A stretch of 64,000 bases of DNA from an uncultured Mycoplasmatota bacterium (GCA_900553395.1 USDJ01000008.1:3146-67145); one strand, 5' to 3'; shown: positions 25,422 through 36,019, counted from the stretch's first letter. Translations and numbers: made by a program. The notes: generated by a model not told the origin, from the sequence alone.

Positions 25422-26003
25422 CTAAAATATTATTTTATCTTCATTAGTATCTTTAAACCTATATAATTTAGCAGGTCTACCTAATGAAATAGAACTCATC
25501 TTGCTTAAGTCTTCTAATACATTAAGATTGATAAGTTTCTTTCTAAAATTTCTTCTATCAAGTTTTGTATTATACAAGTTTTCATATAACTTTTGAATAT
25601 CTGGTATTTTAAATTCACCAGAATATATACTTTTTATAGTGTTTAAATGAGTTAAATCATCTTTTAAACACTCTATAAGTTTTAAAGTAAAAATATCAGA
25701 TTTGTCTAAACTTGATAATTTAATAAATCTAAAATTACCTTTTAAGACTACATCTTTATACCTAATTATAGCATAATATAACATAGTTATTACAAGTCCA
25801 AAGTCATTTTTTTCAGTAAATGTATACCCCTGCTTTAGTGAAATAGAATCCAGCTTAAAATTGGCCTTCAAATACTCCCTACAAGATATATTCGGGTCAT
25901 CTAAGCAGGTAATCGTTGGTAGAAACGAAACATCGTATAAAACATATATATCGTTATCTATTACTGTAAAAATTCCTATAACACTTCTCAAACTTATATT
26001 CAT
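25422..26003 (-). CDS. NrtR-like transcriptional regulator (degenerate NUDIX plus winged helix)
   Basis: The protein has 193 residues. The N-terminal 130 residues have the beta-strand layout of a NUDIX fold but lack the GX5EX7REUXEE catalytic box, as in regulatory NrtR proteins. The C-terminus is the typical winged helix: FKIPDIQKLYENLYNTKLDR, NFRKKLINLNVLEDL and GRPAKLYRF. NrtR proteins control NAD or sugar metabolism by binding a pyridine nucleotide or ADP-ribose-type ligand. The targets here are unknown. AGAGGTAG decides the ATG at 26003. Confidence 0.8.
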   Translation of the reverse strand: MNISLRSVIGIFTVIDNDIYVLYDVSFLPTITCLDDPNISCREYLKANFKLDSISLKQGYTFTEKNDFGLVITMLYYAIIRYKDVVLKGNFRFIKLSSLDKSDIFTLKLIECLKDDLTHLNTIKSIYSGEFKIPDIQKLYENLYNTKLDRRNFRKKLINLNVLEDLSKMSSISLGRPAKLYRFKDTNEDKIIF

Positions 26004-26057
26004 AACTACCTCTTTGTGTCTTAAACACAATCATTTTATAACAAAATGACTATAATG

Positions 26058-27026
26058 TCAAATCATTAAATAAGAAATTAATTTTGAAGGATCTTCATTA
26101 TTAAATATTATGTCATATATTATATTTATAGTTGGAATATCAATTTTTTTATGATTGATTAATTTATATATACTCTTTAATGTATATAATCCTTCTACAG
26201 TAGTTTTAGATAAATACTCATCTAATTCTTTCCTTGTAGCTTTACTTCCAACTAACTTTCCAAAACTATAATTTCTACTTTTAATTGAAGTACAAGTAAG
26301 CAAAATATCTCCAAATCCCGCAAAAGATAATATTGTTTTTTTAGATCCTCCGAGTGCATGAATTAGTGCTTTTATATCATGCAATGCTTCTGTGATAAGA
26401 AGGGCTTGAGTAGAAATAGGATATCCCATACCATCTATCATGCCAGATGCTAAAGCTATTATATTTTTGACAGATCCACAAACCTCAATTCCAACTATAT
26501 CTGAAGTTGGATATAATATAAAATGTTCATTTGATAAAGCTTCTTTTATATAACTTAGTGTCCTCTTATTTTTAGAAGCACAAGATAAACCTACAGGAAC
26601 TTTGTTTACTAAATCAACTGCAAAACTAGGTCCAGATATTGCTCCTATATTTTTAGTTTTTATTTGTTTATGAACCATATCGTGTATAAAAAGACAAGTA
26701 TCCTGCTCTATTCCTTTACTAGCTATACAAATATGTTGATTAGGTCTTATAAAATCTTTTAATTTTTTACAAACATCACTTATAAAGGCCGTAGGAATAG
26801 CAATAATTATAAGTTTACTATTTTCTATTGCTTGACATAAATTAGTAGTTACATATACATCGTCATCTAATACAAATTCTTTTAGTCTAGAACTTTTTTT
26901 AGTTTCTAATAATTCATTTTTCTCTTCCTCAAAAGTAGTCCATAGAGTAAGCTCATGCCCATTTTCTGCAATTATTTTAGAAAGAGATAAACCATATGCG
27001 CCAGTACCAAGTATCGTTACTTTCAT
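26058..27026 (-). CDS. gpsA: Glycerol-3-phosphate dehydrogenase [NAD(P)+]
   Basis: The protein has 322 residues. The Rossmann start KVTILGTGAYGLSLSK binds NAD(P). IAIPTAFI, ASKGIEQDT, ISGPSFAVDL, KNIIALASGMIDGM and the catalytic Lys region match GpsA along its whole length. It reduces dihydroxyacetone phosphate to sn-glycerol-3-phosphate, the backbone of membrane phospholipids. I place the start at 27026 (MKVTIL), with GTGAG just upstream. An ATG at 27041 would add MGSEN but has no SD. Confidence 0.94.
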   Translation of the reverse strand: MKVTILGTGAYGLSLSKIIAENGHELTLWTTFEEEKNELLETKKSSRLKEFVLDDDVYVTTNLCQAIENSKLIIIAIPTAFISDVCKKLKDFIRPNQHICIASKGIEQDTCLFIHDMVHKQIKTKNIGAISGPSFAVDLVNKVPVGLSCASKNKRTLSYIKEALSNEHFILYPTSDIVGIEVCGSVKNIIALASGMIDGMGYPISTQALLITEALHDIKALIHALGGSKKTILSFAGFGDILLTCTSIKSRNYSFGKLVGSKATRKELDEYLSKTTVEGLYTLKSIYKLINHKKIDIPTINIIYDIIFNNEDPSKLISYLMI

Positions 27027-27089
27027 ATTCTCACTACCCATCTATAGTAATTATATAAAATAAAAGGTACTTTTTCAAGTACATTTTAC

Positions 27090-29387
27090 CTATTCTGTTC
27101 TAAGTGCTACTACAGGATCTTTTTTACTGGCCAATTTAGCTGGAATAAGTCCACCAATTACTGTAAGTGTCGTTGATACTAATATTAAAATTAATGCGTG
27201 AATTGGATTAAGTTTTGCAACATTAGATAACTCAGTCAAATTATATATAATTTTGTTTACTGGTATCGTTAACAACAAGGCAATTAAAATTCCTATAACA
27301 CCTGATGCTATACCTATAATAAATGTTTCTGCATTAAATACTCTAGATATATCTTTTTTTCTAGCGCCCAAAGCTCTTAAAATTCCTATTTCCTTAGTTC
27401 TTTCAAGAACAGATATATATGTTATAATTCCTATCATTATTGATGAAACTATAAGAGAAATAGAAGAAAAAGCTATTAGCACTATCGTAATTGCTGACAT
27501 AATAGAACCACTCATAGAAGAAATCATCTGTGCTTGATCGACATAAATGACCTTTTCATCTTCAGATAAATTTTCGTTATATTTGTCTAGATAATTTAGT
27601 AAATCATCTTTTGAATTAAAATCTTTTGGATATAGTAATATCATATAAGGTATTGCATCTGCACCTAAATATGCTAACATATTCTCTTTAGAAATAGACG
27701 TCTCACTATCACTAGAAAATCCTAAACCAGTTAATACGTTTACATCAGTTTTCTCTTGAGCCTTTACTATATCAGAATTCTTATTTTCTGATATTATATA
27801 ATCTACTAATTGTTCTGTATAAACAAGACTAGAAGTTTGAATATAAGATGGAAAATCTTCATTCATTCTAACAATACCAACAACCTTTAATTCAATAGAA
27901 TTATCATATACGCTATTAAAATCGCTATTCATTTTAAATATTCCATTATCATTTATGTAAAGATCTCGGTTTAGTGCTATACGCACAGTTGAGCCTATAA
28001 TATCATCAAAATCTATTTTATCTTTAATTTGAATATTTAATAAATTTAAAATATCACGAGATACCCTGTTATTAGCGTCCACTATTAAAATTATCTCATT
28101 CTTATTCTCTGGAAACCTTCCACTTAATATGTCATAGTATGATTTCATTACCAAATTTTGGTTTGACGAATCAAATGACTTAGGCATACTTGCAATACTC
28201 ATCCCAGAAGTATCAATAAATTCAATATTAGAATCTGCCTTTTGTATAAAATTTAATTTTATATATCTATTATAAGCCACTCCATAAGAATATTCCTTAG
28301 GCATGTTTTCTATATATTCTATATATTCCTTAGTTATTTTATTTTTTCTAGTTAAAGTTTCAATTTGATTTTCAGATGGAATTACATATTTATAGTCAGG
28401 AAATTTTTTTAAATCTTCACCTTTTAATTTACTTACTGTTTCACTATCCATATTCATGGATTGTTCGGATATAATTATTGGCATTGCAGACATAATACCC
28501 TTTTCATACTTCTTAACTTGTAAATCAAATCCATTAGAAAGTGACAATATAAGTGCAATTCCAATAATGCCAATACTAGATGCAAAAGATGTTAAAATCG
28601 TTCTTCCTTTTTTAGTCTTAATATTATTAAACGAAAGTTTCAAAGCAGTTAAAAAACTCATTCTAGTCTTTTTAGACTTACTTTTTTTATAAGGGAGAGC
28701 TTCACTTTCATCATATGGATTAGTATCATCTGTTATTTTTCCATCTTTCAAGCTTATTATTCTACTTGAATAATTTTTTGCTAATTCTGGATTATGTGTA
28801 ACCATTATAACTAATTTGTTTTTACTTATTTTTTTTAGTAATTCCATAATTTGAATACTAGTATTAGAATCAAGAGCTCCCGTTGGCTCATCCGCTAAAA
28901 CAATATCCGGATCATTTATAAGAGCACGTGCTATTGCAACTCTCTGCATTTGGCCACCACTCATTTGATTTGGCTTTTTATTTATATGATCAATTAATCC
29001 AACTTCTTTTAATGCTTTAATTGCTCTTTTTCTTCTATCTCTTTTTGAGACTCCACTAAGAGTTAAAGCGAGTTCAACATTCGAAAGTACAGTTTGATGA
29101 GAAATCAAATTATAGCTCTGAAAAACGAAACCAATTCTGTGATTCCTATAAGAATCCCAGTCTTTATCCTTATATTTTTTAGTGGAAATTCCATCAATAA
29201 TTAAATCTCCACTAGTATATTTATCAAGCCCACCTAATATATTTAAAAGAGTAGTTTTTCCACTTCCACTAGGTCCTAATATAGACACAAACTCATTTCT
29301 TCTAAAACTTATACTAACGCAATCTAGGGCATTTTGAACAAAAGAACCTGTCTTATAAACTTTAGATATATTTTTTATTTCAAGCAT
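27090..29387 (-). CDS. MacB-like ABC transporter, ATPase fused to FtsX-type permease
   Basis: The protein has 765 residues. The ATPase (about 1-220) has Walker A GPSGSGKTT, the signature MSGGQMQRVAIARAL, Walker B VLADEPTGAL and the switch His in MVTHNPE. One membrane helix (about 260-285) leads into a large extracytoplasmic MacB_PCD-type domain (about 290-620). Three helices of the FtsX core then contain YISVLERTKEIGILRALGAR. The topology fits mechanotransducing transporters for lipoproteins, peptides or toxins. Fusion of both units in one chain is found in Firmicutes. CAGGAGG supports the start. Confidence 0.9.
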   Translation of the reverse strand: MLEIKNISKVYKTGSFVQNALDCVSISFRRNEFVSILGPSGSGKTTLLNILGGLDKYTSGDLIIDGISTKKYKDKDWDSYRNHRIGFVFQSYNLISHQTVLSNVELALTLSGVSKRDRRKRAIKALKEVGLIDHINKKPNQMSGGQMQRVAIARALINDPDIVLADEPTGALDSNTSIQIMELLKKISKNKLVIMVTHNPELAKNYSSRIISLKDGKITDDTNPYDESEALPYKKSKSKKTRMSFLTALKLSFNNIKTKKGRTILTSFASSIGIIGIALILSLSNGFDLQVKKYEKGIMSAMPIIISEQSMNMDSETVSKLKGEDLKKFPDYKYVIPSENQIETLTRKNKITKEYIEYIENMPKEYSYGVAYNRYIKLNFIQKADSNIEFIDTSGMSIASMPKSFDSSNQNLVMKSYYDILSGRFPENKNEIILIVDANNRVSRDILNLLNIQIKDKIDFDDIIGSTVRIALNRDLYINDNGIFKMNSDFNSVYDNSIELKVVGIVRMNEDFPSYIQTSSLVYTEQLVDYIISENKNSDIVKAQEKTDVNVLTGLGFSSDSETSISKENMLAYLGADAIPYMILLYPKDFNSKDDLLNYLDKYNENLSEDEKVIYVDQAQMISSMSGSIMSAITIVLIAFSSISLIVSSIMIGIITYISVLERTKEIGILRALGARKKDISRVFNAETFIIGIASGVIGILIALLLTIPVNKIIYNLTELSNVAKLNPIHALILILVSTTLTVIGGLIPAKLASKKDPVVALRTE

Positions 29388-29445
29388 AATTCCTCCTGTT
29401 TAATTTGGTATAACTAATTATATCATACTTTAAATAAATATATAA

Positions 29446-30651
29446 CTAATTATTTTTTATTGCTTCAGAAAGTTCTATAGTAGTTTCCTCTAATTTGTTT
29501 TCCCTATAATATTTTATTTTGACTTTATCACCAACTGAATGTTTATATAGAAGATATTTGAAATAAGAAGCATTCTCTATTTTTTTACCATCCATTTCAA
29601 CAATTACATCTCCAACCTTAAGTCCCGCTTTTTGTGCTGGTTTTCCTTCTTCTATAAAACTTAATACAGCCCCAAACGTTACATCGTTACTTATCTTTAT
29701 ATCATAATAGTATTGTAAATAAAACGTATTATTTAAATCTGAAAGTTGTACTCCCAAATAAGGTCTTTCTATTGTTTTTAAGGTTTCTAAGCTATCAATT
29801 ATTGCCATAACTGAATTTATTGGTATAGCAAATCCCATACCTTCTACTCCAGTTCCAACTAATTTTGATGAAGTTATACCTACTACTTGACCTTTTATAT
29901 TACAAATAGGTCCACCGCTATTTCCTGAGTTTATAGAAGCATCAGTTTGAATTACATCCATCATATATGATTGTTGCTCTATGCTTACAGTTACCATTCT
30001 ATTAGTTCCAGAAACTATTCCTTTAGTAATAGTTCCCATATAATCTTTTCCAAGTGGTGCTCCTACAGTGAATAAAGTATCCCCCAACTCAAGTGCACTA
30101 GAATCTCCAATTTCTGCAACACTATTTACATCACTTGCATTAACTTTTAATATAGCTATATCATAGTATGAATCAGAATTAACGTATTGTGCCTCTACTT
30201 CTTTACCATCAGTAAAAGTTATAACGTATTTATTACCGCCTTCTATTACATGATAATTAGTTAATATATATCCGAAATTATCGTCTTTTTTGTATACAAA
30301 TCCAGAACCAGAAGCAACTGAACCTCTGTCATTTGAAACCTCTATATAAATAGTCGAATCATATATATTTTTTATTGCTTCCTTAAGATCACTAGATTCT
30401 TCAACTGCCGTTACTTTAACGTTTTCTTTTGAAACATTTACTTGCTTAGTAGTACCCCTGCTAGCAAATATATATAGTATAAGTAAAATAATTGTTATAG
30501 AATATACTATATAAATAATTTTAGAAGTATTATTATTACTATTATTATGATGATTTTGATTTATAGATGAATTATTTGATTTAGTTTCAGTAAAATCAGC
30601 ATCTATTACTTTTTTACTTTCTTCTTTTTCTACCTTTTCTTCATTATCCAT
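29446..30651 (-). CDS. htrA: HtrA/DegP-like membrane serine protease with PDZ domain
   Basis: The protein has 401 residues. An acidic cytoplasmic start and one membrane helix (about 43-64) precede the trypsin-like domain: ILTNYHVIEGG (His), YDIAILKV (Asp) and INSGNSGGPICN (Ser). A PDZ domain (about 300-395) has RPYLGVQL and AGLKVGDVIVEMDG. It degrades or refolds misfolded exported proteins on the outer face of the membrane. GGGAGG precedes the ATG. The neighbouring ABC exporter and many secreted proteins fit an envelope-quality role. Confidence 0.95.
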   Translation of the reverse strand: MDNEEKVEKEESKKVIDADFTETKSNNSSINQNHHNNSNNNTSKIIYIVYSITIILLILYIFASRGTTKQVNVSKENVKVTAVEESSDLKEAIKNIYDSTIYIEVSNDRGSVASGSGFVYKKDDNFGYILTNYHVIEGGNKYVITFTDGKEVEAQYVNSDSYYDIAILKVNASDVNSVAEIGDSSALELGDTLFTVGAPLGKDYMGTITKGIVSGTNRMVTVSIEQQSYMMDVIQTDASINSGNSGGPICNIKGQVVGITSSKLVGTGVEGMGFAIPINSVMAIIDSLETLKTIERPYLGVQLSDLNNTFYLQYYYDIKISNDVTFGAVLSFIEEGKPAQKAGLKVGDVIVEMDGKKIENASYFKYLLYKHSVGDKVKIKYYRENKLEETTIELSEAIKNN

Positions 30652-30732
30652 AATTATCCTCCCAATATAATCATAGTATACCTATATTATGATAAAAATA
30701 TGAAAATATATAGTAATTTTGATGTTTTTTAT

Positions 30733-30783
30733 AAAAAAATAGTTTTATAAATCAACAAAAATAGTTGATATATAAAACTACTT
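30733..30783 (-). terminator. Long terminator of the uvrA unit
   Basis: TAGTTTTATA and TATAAAACTA, plus an inner ATCAAC/GTTGAT pairing, form a long stem followed by seven T residues on the minus strand. Confidence 0.75.
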
Positions 30784-31252
30784 AATTATTTACTTTATTT
30801 TTAAAAGTATTTAACATTTTACTATACTCATCTGCTTTAAATAGCTTTTTCTCAAAGGTTAATTTTTCTCTCCCTTGCTTAAATACTATAACGAACTCGC
30901 GTTTCTTTTCTCGTACTTTTTTTATAGAATTATATTTATAATCTGTTTTATGACCATTTATTGTAAGAGAAAATTTATTTGGAGTTAACTCTAAAATATA
31001 TTTTCCATATGTATCATAATTTAGCATACTATTCAATTTGAAATAAGCAAAAATATATAAAATATTTAATAAAGATATAACAAGAACAAGAATTAATATA
31101 TATATTGGTAAAAATAATAAACTTATCTTGTTAATAGAAAAAATTAAGTAAATTATTATTCCTATAGCTAATAATACTAGATTATTTATAGTTCTAGCTT
31201 TAATTAAATATTTTTTAAAATCATTCTTAGTATACATATAACTAACTTTCAT
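30782..31252 (-). CDS. YcxB-like small membrane protein
   Basis: The protein has 156 residues. Two membrane helices (about 22-43 and 46-72) form a hairpin near the N-terminus. A cytoplasmic beta-rich tail then has YILELTPNKFSLTINGHKTD and YNSIKKVREKKREFVIVFKQ. This helix hairpin plus beta domain is the layout of YcxB-like proteins of unknown function. The start overlaps the uvrA stop by about 11 bases. A second ATG at 31237 (MYTKNDF) is possible but has no better SD. Confidence 0.6.
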   Translation of the reverse strand: MKVSYMYTKNDFKKYLIKARTINNLVLLAIGIIIYLIFSINKISLLFLPIYILILVLVISLLNILYIFAYFKLNSMLNYDTYGKYILELTPNKFSLTINGHKTDYKYNSIKKVREKKREFVIVFKQGREKLTFEKKLFKADEYSKMLNTFKNKVNN

Positions 31253-34058
31253 CTTTTAACATTCCTTTCAAATATTTTCCTGTATAACTTTGCTCACAAT
31301 TAGCAACTTCTTCTGGCGTTCCGAGCGCTATTACCTTTCCACCGCCAGATCCTCCCTCTGGGCCTAAATCTATTATATAATCAGCAACTTTAATTACATC
31401 TAAATTATGTTCTATCACGATCACAGTATCTCCATTATCCACTATTCTATTTAATATATTAAGTAAATTCTTGATATCGTGAATATGTAATCCAGTAGTT
31501 GGTTCATCTAAGATAAATAAACTCTTACCTGTCGGTTTCTTTTGTAATTCTTTAGCTAATTTAACTCTTCCAGCTTCTCCACCAGAAAGAGTTGGAGCAC
31601 TTTGACCCAATTTGACATATGATAGTCCAACATCATATAAAACTTGCAATTTGTCTTTTACCTTGGGAATGTTTTTAAAGAATTCTAATGCTTCTTCTAC
31701 ATTCATATTTAAAACATCATATATGCTCTTACCTTTATATTTAACTTGCAAAGTTTCTCTATTATACCTAGTTCCATGACATACTTCACAAGGTACATAA
31801 ACATCTGGTAAAAAATGCATCTCTATTTTCTTTACACCATCACCAGAACAAGCTTCACACCTTCCACCTTTTACGTTAAATGAAAATCTTCCTTTATCAT
31901 ATCCTCTAATTTTAGCTTCTTTTGTTTCTGCAAATACATCTCTTATATCATCAAAGACACCTACATAAGTAGCTGGGTTACTTCTTGGAGTTCTACCTAT
32001 TGGAGTTTGAGATATTTGAACTATTTTATCTATTTGATCCAATCCAACTATAGCTTTGTGCTTACCAGGTTTATCTTTAGATTTATATAAATTTTGATAA
32101 ATTGCTTTATATAGTATTTCATTTACTAAGCTAGACTTACCACTTCCACTTACTCCAGTAACGCAAACAAACTTACCTAAAGGAAATTTAACATTTATAT
32201 TTTTTAAATTATTTTCCTTGGCACCCTTTACCTCAATATATTTACCATTACCTTTTCTTCTTAATTTAGGTACTTCTATTTTCATTTTACCACTTAAGTA
32301 CTTACCTGTTAAACTATTACTATCACACATAACTTCTTTTGGTGTTCCTTTTGATACTATAGTTCCACCATGTATTCCAGCAAGAGGTCCAACATCGACC
32401 AAATAATCAGCTGCAAGCATTGTATCTGTATCGTGTTCAACCACTATAAGTGTATTGCCTAAATCTCTCATTTCTAATAAAGAGTTAATAAGTCTAGTGT
32501 TATCCCTTTGATGTAAACCTATGCTTGGTTCATCTAGTACATATAAAACTCCAGTTAACCTAGATCCTATTTGAGTAGCTAGTCTAATTCTTCCAGCTTC
32601 TCCACCACTTAAAGTACCTGCCATTCTGTTTAAAGTTAAATAACTAAGTCCTACATTTATTAAGAATTTTAATCTATCTTTTATTTCTTTCAATATAAGT
32701 TCAGCTATTTTTAATTGTTCTTTATTTAATTTTAAATCACTTAAAAATTCATATAGTTCACCTATAGAAAGCTTAGTAACTTCATAAATATCTTTTTTAT
32801 TTATTTTAACAGCTAAAACTGAAGAATCTAGACGAGCACCTTTACACTTTGGACAAGGCAATTCCATCATGAATTTATCCAACCAATCTCTAATCCATCC
32901 ACTTTTAGTTTCTATATATCTTCTCTCTAAATTGTTTATTACTCCTTCAAAGTAATCAGTAGTTTTTCTAGTATTACCATTATTTGCTACATAATTAAAT
33001 TCAAGAGGTTCTAGGGAACCATACAAAATCAAGTTTAACTCATCTCTTGTCAAGTCTTTTATAGGTTTAGTTAAATCTATATTATAATGATTAGCTAATG
33101 TTTTTATTTGTGTATAAGAAATAGAAGCGTCCATATTGAAAGCAACTATCCCACCATCCATTATACTTTTATTCTTATCCGGCATTATTAAGTCTTCATC
33201 TATCTTTTGCTTAAATCCAAGTCCATTACATTCTTTACAAGCACCATATGGAGCATTAAAACTAAATAATCTTGGTTCAAGTTCTGGAAGAGAAAAGTCA
33301 CAATCAGGACAAGCATATTTTTCACTCATGACAATAGTGTCACTTCCAACAACATCTATAGCACACTTACCATGAGCTATTTTACAAGATAATTCTATAG
33401 CTTCATATAATCTACTTCTTATATCACTTTTTATTATTAATCTATCTATAACAACTTCTATTGAATGCTTTTTATTTTTTTCTAATAATATTTCCTCGTT
33501 TAAATCGTGTTCCTGTGAATCAATTCTAACTCTTGTATATCCATCTTTTTTTAAGTCTTGCAATAAATCTTTATGCGTTCCTTTTTCTCCATGAACAACT
33601 GGAGCTAATACTCTAATTTTAGTTCCTTCAATGAGATTTAAAATTTGATTCGTCATTTCTTCTATACTTTGGCTTGTTATAGGTTTGCCGTGTACTGGGC
33701 AATATGGAACACCAATTCTAGCATAAAGTAATCTTAAATAATCATAAATTTCAGTAACAGTACCTACAGTACTTCTTGGATTATTATTAGTAGTTTTTTG
33801 ATCTATACTAATACTTGGGCTAAGTCCTTCTATACTATCAACATCAGGCTTATCTGTATTACCTAAAAATTGACGAGCATATGCACTCAAGCTTTCTACA
33901 TATCTTCTTTGACCTTCTTTATATATAGTATCAAAAGCAAGACTAGATTTACCACTTCCTGAAACACCAGTCATAACTATTAATTTGTTTTTTGGAAGCT
34001 CCAAATCAACATTTTTCAAATTGTTTTCTCTAGCACCTTTTATTATAATTTTATCCAT
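31242..34058 (-). CDS. uvrA: UvrABC excinuclease subunit A
   Basis: The protein has 938 residues. Two ABC ATPase halves are present: Walker A GVSGSGKSS near 32-40 and again near 640, with signatures LSGGEAGRIRLA and LSGGEAGRVKLA. Zinc-finger Cys pairs occur in CPDCDF, CKECNG, CPKCKG and CEACSG/CEVCHG. It scans DNA for bulky lesions and loads UvrB in nucleotide excision repair. GGTGG decides the ATG at 34058, removing eight residues from the longest frame. No LexA-type operator was recognised upstream. Confidence 0.97.
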   Translation of the reverse strand: MDKIIIKGARENNLKNVDLELPKNKLIVMTGVSGSGKSSLAFDTIYKEGQRRYVESLSAYARQFLGNTDKPDVDSIEGLSPSISIDQKTTNNNPRSTVGTVTEIYDYLRLLYARIGVPYCPVHGKPITSQSIEEMTNQILNLIEGTKIRVLAPVVHGEKGTHKDLLQDLKKDGYTRVRIDSQEHDLNEEILLEKNKKHSIEVVIDRLIIKSDIRSRLYEAIELSCKIAHGKCAIDVVGSDTIVMSEKYACPDCDFSLPELEPRLFSFNAPYGACKECNGLGFKQKIDEDLIMPDKNKSIMDGGIVAFNMDASISYTQIKTLANHYNIDLTKPIKDLTRDELNLILYGSLEPLEFNYVANNGNTRKTTDYFEGVINNLERRYIETKSGWIRDWLDKFMMELPCPKCKGARLDSSVLAVKINKKDIYEVTKLSIGELYEFLSDLKLNKEQLKIAELILKEIKDRLKFLINVGLSYLTLNRMAGTLSGGEAGRIRLATQIGSRLTGVLYVLDEPSIGLHQRDNTRLINSLLEMRDLGNTLIVVEHDTDTMLAADYLVDVGPLAGIHGGTIVSKGTPKEVMCDSNSLTGKYLSGKMKIEVPKLRRKGNGKYIEVKGAKENNLKNINVKFPLGKFVCVTGVSGSGKSSLVNEILYKAIYQNLYKSKDKPGKHKAIVGLDQIDKIVQISQTPIGRTPRSNPATYVGVFDDIRDVFAETKEAKIRGYDKGRFSFNVKGGRCEACSGDGVKKIEMHFLPDVYVPCEVCHGTRYNRETLQVKYKGKSIYDVLNMNVEEALEFFKNIPKVKDKLQVLYDVGLSYVKLGQSAPTLSGGEAGRVKLAKELQKKPTGKSLFILDEPTTGLHIHDIKNLLNILNRIVDNGDTVIVIEHNLDVIKVADYIIDLGPEGGSGGGKVIALGTPEEVANCEQSYTGKYLKGMLKDES

Positions 34059-34102
34059 AAAACCACCACAAATATTATACATTAGTATTTATAAATTAAC
34101 AA

Positions 34103-34130
34103 GAAAAAAAGTACATAATATTTGTACTTT
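34103..34130 (-). terminator. Terminator of the WG-repeat protein gene
   Basis: AAAGTAC and GTACTTT pair around a nine-base A/T loop, with seven T residues on the minus strand. Confidence 0.7.
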
Positions 34131-35292
34131 AATGATTCGCATTATTATTTAATGTTTTATATAATTGCCTTCCGTGCAATCCGAAATCTTCTAAAGAGGC
34201 CTCGTTAACTCTACTTAAAACAATACCATTATTTAAATTTTTAATTCTTTCTATATGTTTTTCCAATGTAGGAGTTTCAATTGAAACCTTAGTATCTCTA
34301 AGACTATTTGAAATTACTATAGAAGTACGATAACCAATAACGCTTGAGTTTGGGTATTTAGATAATTGTGGTGTATCTATATATTTTTCTTCTACATTAG
34401 TTATTGCAATTTTTTTACCAGTTTTATCTATATAGAAATTATTTCCATTCAAACAAACACTAGCTGCTCCCTCACTAAAATCAGATGCATCGTCAAACAT
34501 AAATGGAATTACTACTTCATTTTTTGAATTAATAAATCCATATTTACAATTTTTCTTAACTGCGGCAATGCCATCAGAAAAACTTTTAGCATCTTCATAT
34601 TCAAAAGGTATTTTAACATTATTATTTATATCTATAAATCCATATTTACCATTTTTCTTAACAGCAGCAAGACCTGAAGAAAAACTTTTAGCGTCTTCAT
34701 ATTCAAAAGGAATTATTAATTCAAATTTATTATTGATAAAACCAAATTTATTATTTTCAACAACTAATGCCCTATTGCAACTAAAAGCTGATAATTCTTG
34801 ATATGGAAGAGATTTTATTCTTTGACCCAAAGTATTAATATAATAATTTTCAACACCATCACTAACTGCTGCTAAACCTTCTGAAAACATTGTGGCTTTG
34901 GTAAATCTATTTTTAATAGCAAATTTACCTGCTTTATTAATATAACCAAAGAAGCCTTTATAGCAAACAAGCGCAAGACCACTATTAAATTTTGATGCAT
35001 ATTCAAATCTAAATGGAATCTTAACTTCACCCGACTCATTTATATATCCATAAGATAATATAGAACTTATGTAAATTGCTACGGGTGCCAGCCCATCACT
35101 AAATTCTCCTGCTGCATCAAAATCTGAAACAAATGGCATTTGGTTTTTCTTGTCTATGTATCCAAAAAGTAAATTTTCATCTCTAACGCTAGCAAGGCCA
35201 CCACTAAACTTACCTAAATCAGTAAATCCATTCCCTAAATCAGTTTGACTTTCTACTTTTATTTTAATACTATTTTCTACATTTAAATCCAT
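34129..35292 (-). CDS. WG-repeat protein
   Basis: The protein has 387 residues. About eight WG (KWG-type) repeats of roughly 30-35 residues follow the pattern F.GLA.V..N.KYGFI...N....PF.Y.DA. The clearest copies are the tandem ones at about 195-270, where the DNA is also nearly identical. The last 70 residues are repeat-free. No signal peptide is seen. WG repeats form a beta-propeller-like protein-binding surface; no enzyme activity is expected. CGGAGGG precedes the ATG. Confidence 0.82.
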   Translation of the reverse strand: MDLNVENSIKIKVESQTDLGNGFTDLGKFSGGLASVRDENLLFGYIDKKNQMPFVSDFDAAGEFSDGLAPVAIYISSILSYGYINESGEVKIPFRFEYASKFNSGLALVCYKGFFGYINKAGKFAIKNRFTKATMFSEGLAAVSDGVENYYINTLGQRIKSLPYQELSAFSCNRALVVENNKFGFINNKFELIIPFEYEDAKSFSSGLAAVKKNGKYGFIDINNNVKIPFEYEDAKSFSDGIAAVKKNCKYGFINSKNEVVIPFMFDDASDFSEGAASVCLNGNNFYIDKTGKKIAITNVEEKYIDTPQLSKYPNSSVIGYRTSIVISNSLRDTKVSIETPTLEKHIERIKNLNNGIVLSRVNEASLEDFGLHGRQLYKTLNNNANH

Positions 35293-35350
35293 TGTTTCCC
35301 TCCGTATAGTCGATTATTATATATTTTTTAGTGAATTATGTCAAATTATA

Positions 35351-35950
35351 CTAACAAGCCTTTAAAAATATTCTAAATATATTATTTTGACCCAAATCAT
35401 AATCAATCATATTTTCAGGGTGCCACTGTACACCTATAAAAAATTTTTTATTTGGATCTTCTATGGCTTCTATAACTCCATCGTTAGATATCGCTGACAC
35501 TTTCATAATAGTATCTTTTATTGTCGAATTATGTCGACTATTGACTTTTATTTCATCTTTTTTAAATATATTGTATAGTTTAGAGTTCCTAAAAATGTGA
35601 ACACTATGAGCATAACTTAGATTTTTTTTGTGATTTTTAACATTTACTTCTTTGCATCCAAAAATATTACCCATAAGTTGCATTCCAAGACAAATACCCA
35701 GCACAGGTTTATCTATATCATAAATGTACTTTAGCGCTGCTTTATCGTATTCTTCAAAATCATCTCCGCCAGAAAATATCACCCCATCAACTAAATCAAT
35801 TAGTTCTTTATAATCCTCATCCAAAACTATTCCAACTGCTATGCCACCGTTTTTTCTTATAGCTTTAACTATGTCACTATACATTATATTTGTACTATGT
35901 CCTTCTTCACTTTTGCTCCCTCTAGTTACTATCCCAATAAGTTTCATCAT
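35351..35950 (-). CDS. Class I glutamine amidotransferase-like hydrolase (PuuD/peptidase C26 type)
   Basis: The protein has 199 residues. GVIFSGGDDFEEYD, the nucleophile elbow VLGICLGMQL (catalytic Cys near 93) and VQWHPENM with catalytic His and Glu are intact. This matches gamma-glutamyl-GABA hydrolase-like enzymes, which cleave gamma-glutamyl amides; the exact substrate is unknown. GGTGAT precedes two adjacent ATGs (35950 and 35947), so the start is uncertain by one codon. It is followed by a gap of about 60 bp to mutS and is transcribed the same way. Confidence 0.85.
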   Translation of the reverse strand: MMKLIGIVTRGSKSEEGHSTNIMYSDIVKAIRKNGGIAVGIVLDEDYKELIDLVDGVIFSGGDDFEEYDKAALKYIYDIDKPVLGICLGMQLMGNIFGCKEVNVKNHKKNLSYAHSVHIFRNSKLYNIFKKDEIKVNSRHNSTIKDTIMKVSAISNDGVIEAIEDPNKKFFIGVQWHPENMIDYDLGQNNIFRIFLKAC

Positions 35951-35992
35951 ATCACCAATTAATATTATTATAAAAAATTATTAATAATACTT

Positions 35993-36019
35993 AAAAAGTG
36001 AATCAAACGATTCACTTTA
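35993..36019 (-). terminator. Terminator of mutS
   Basis: AAAGTGAATC and GATTCACTTT form a 10-bp stem with an AAAC/GTTT loop at the mutS stop codon. Confidence 0.7.
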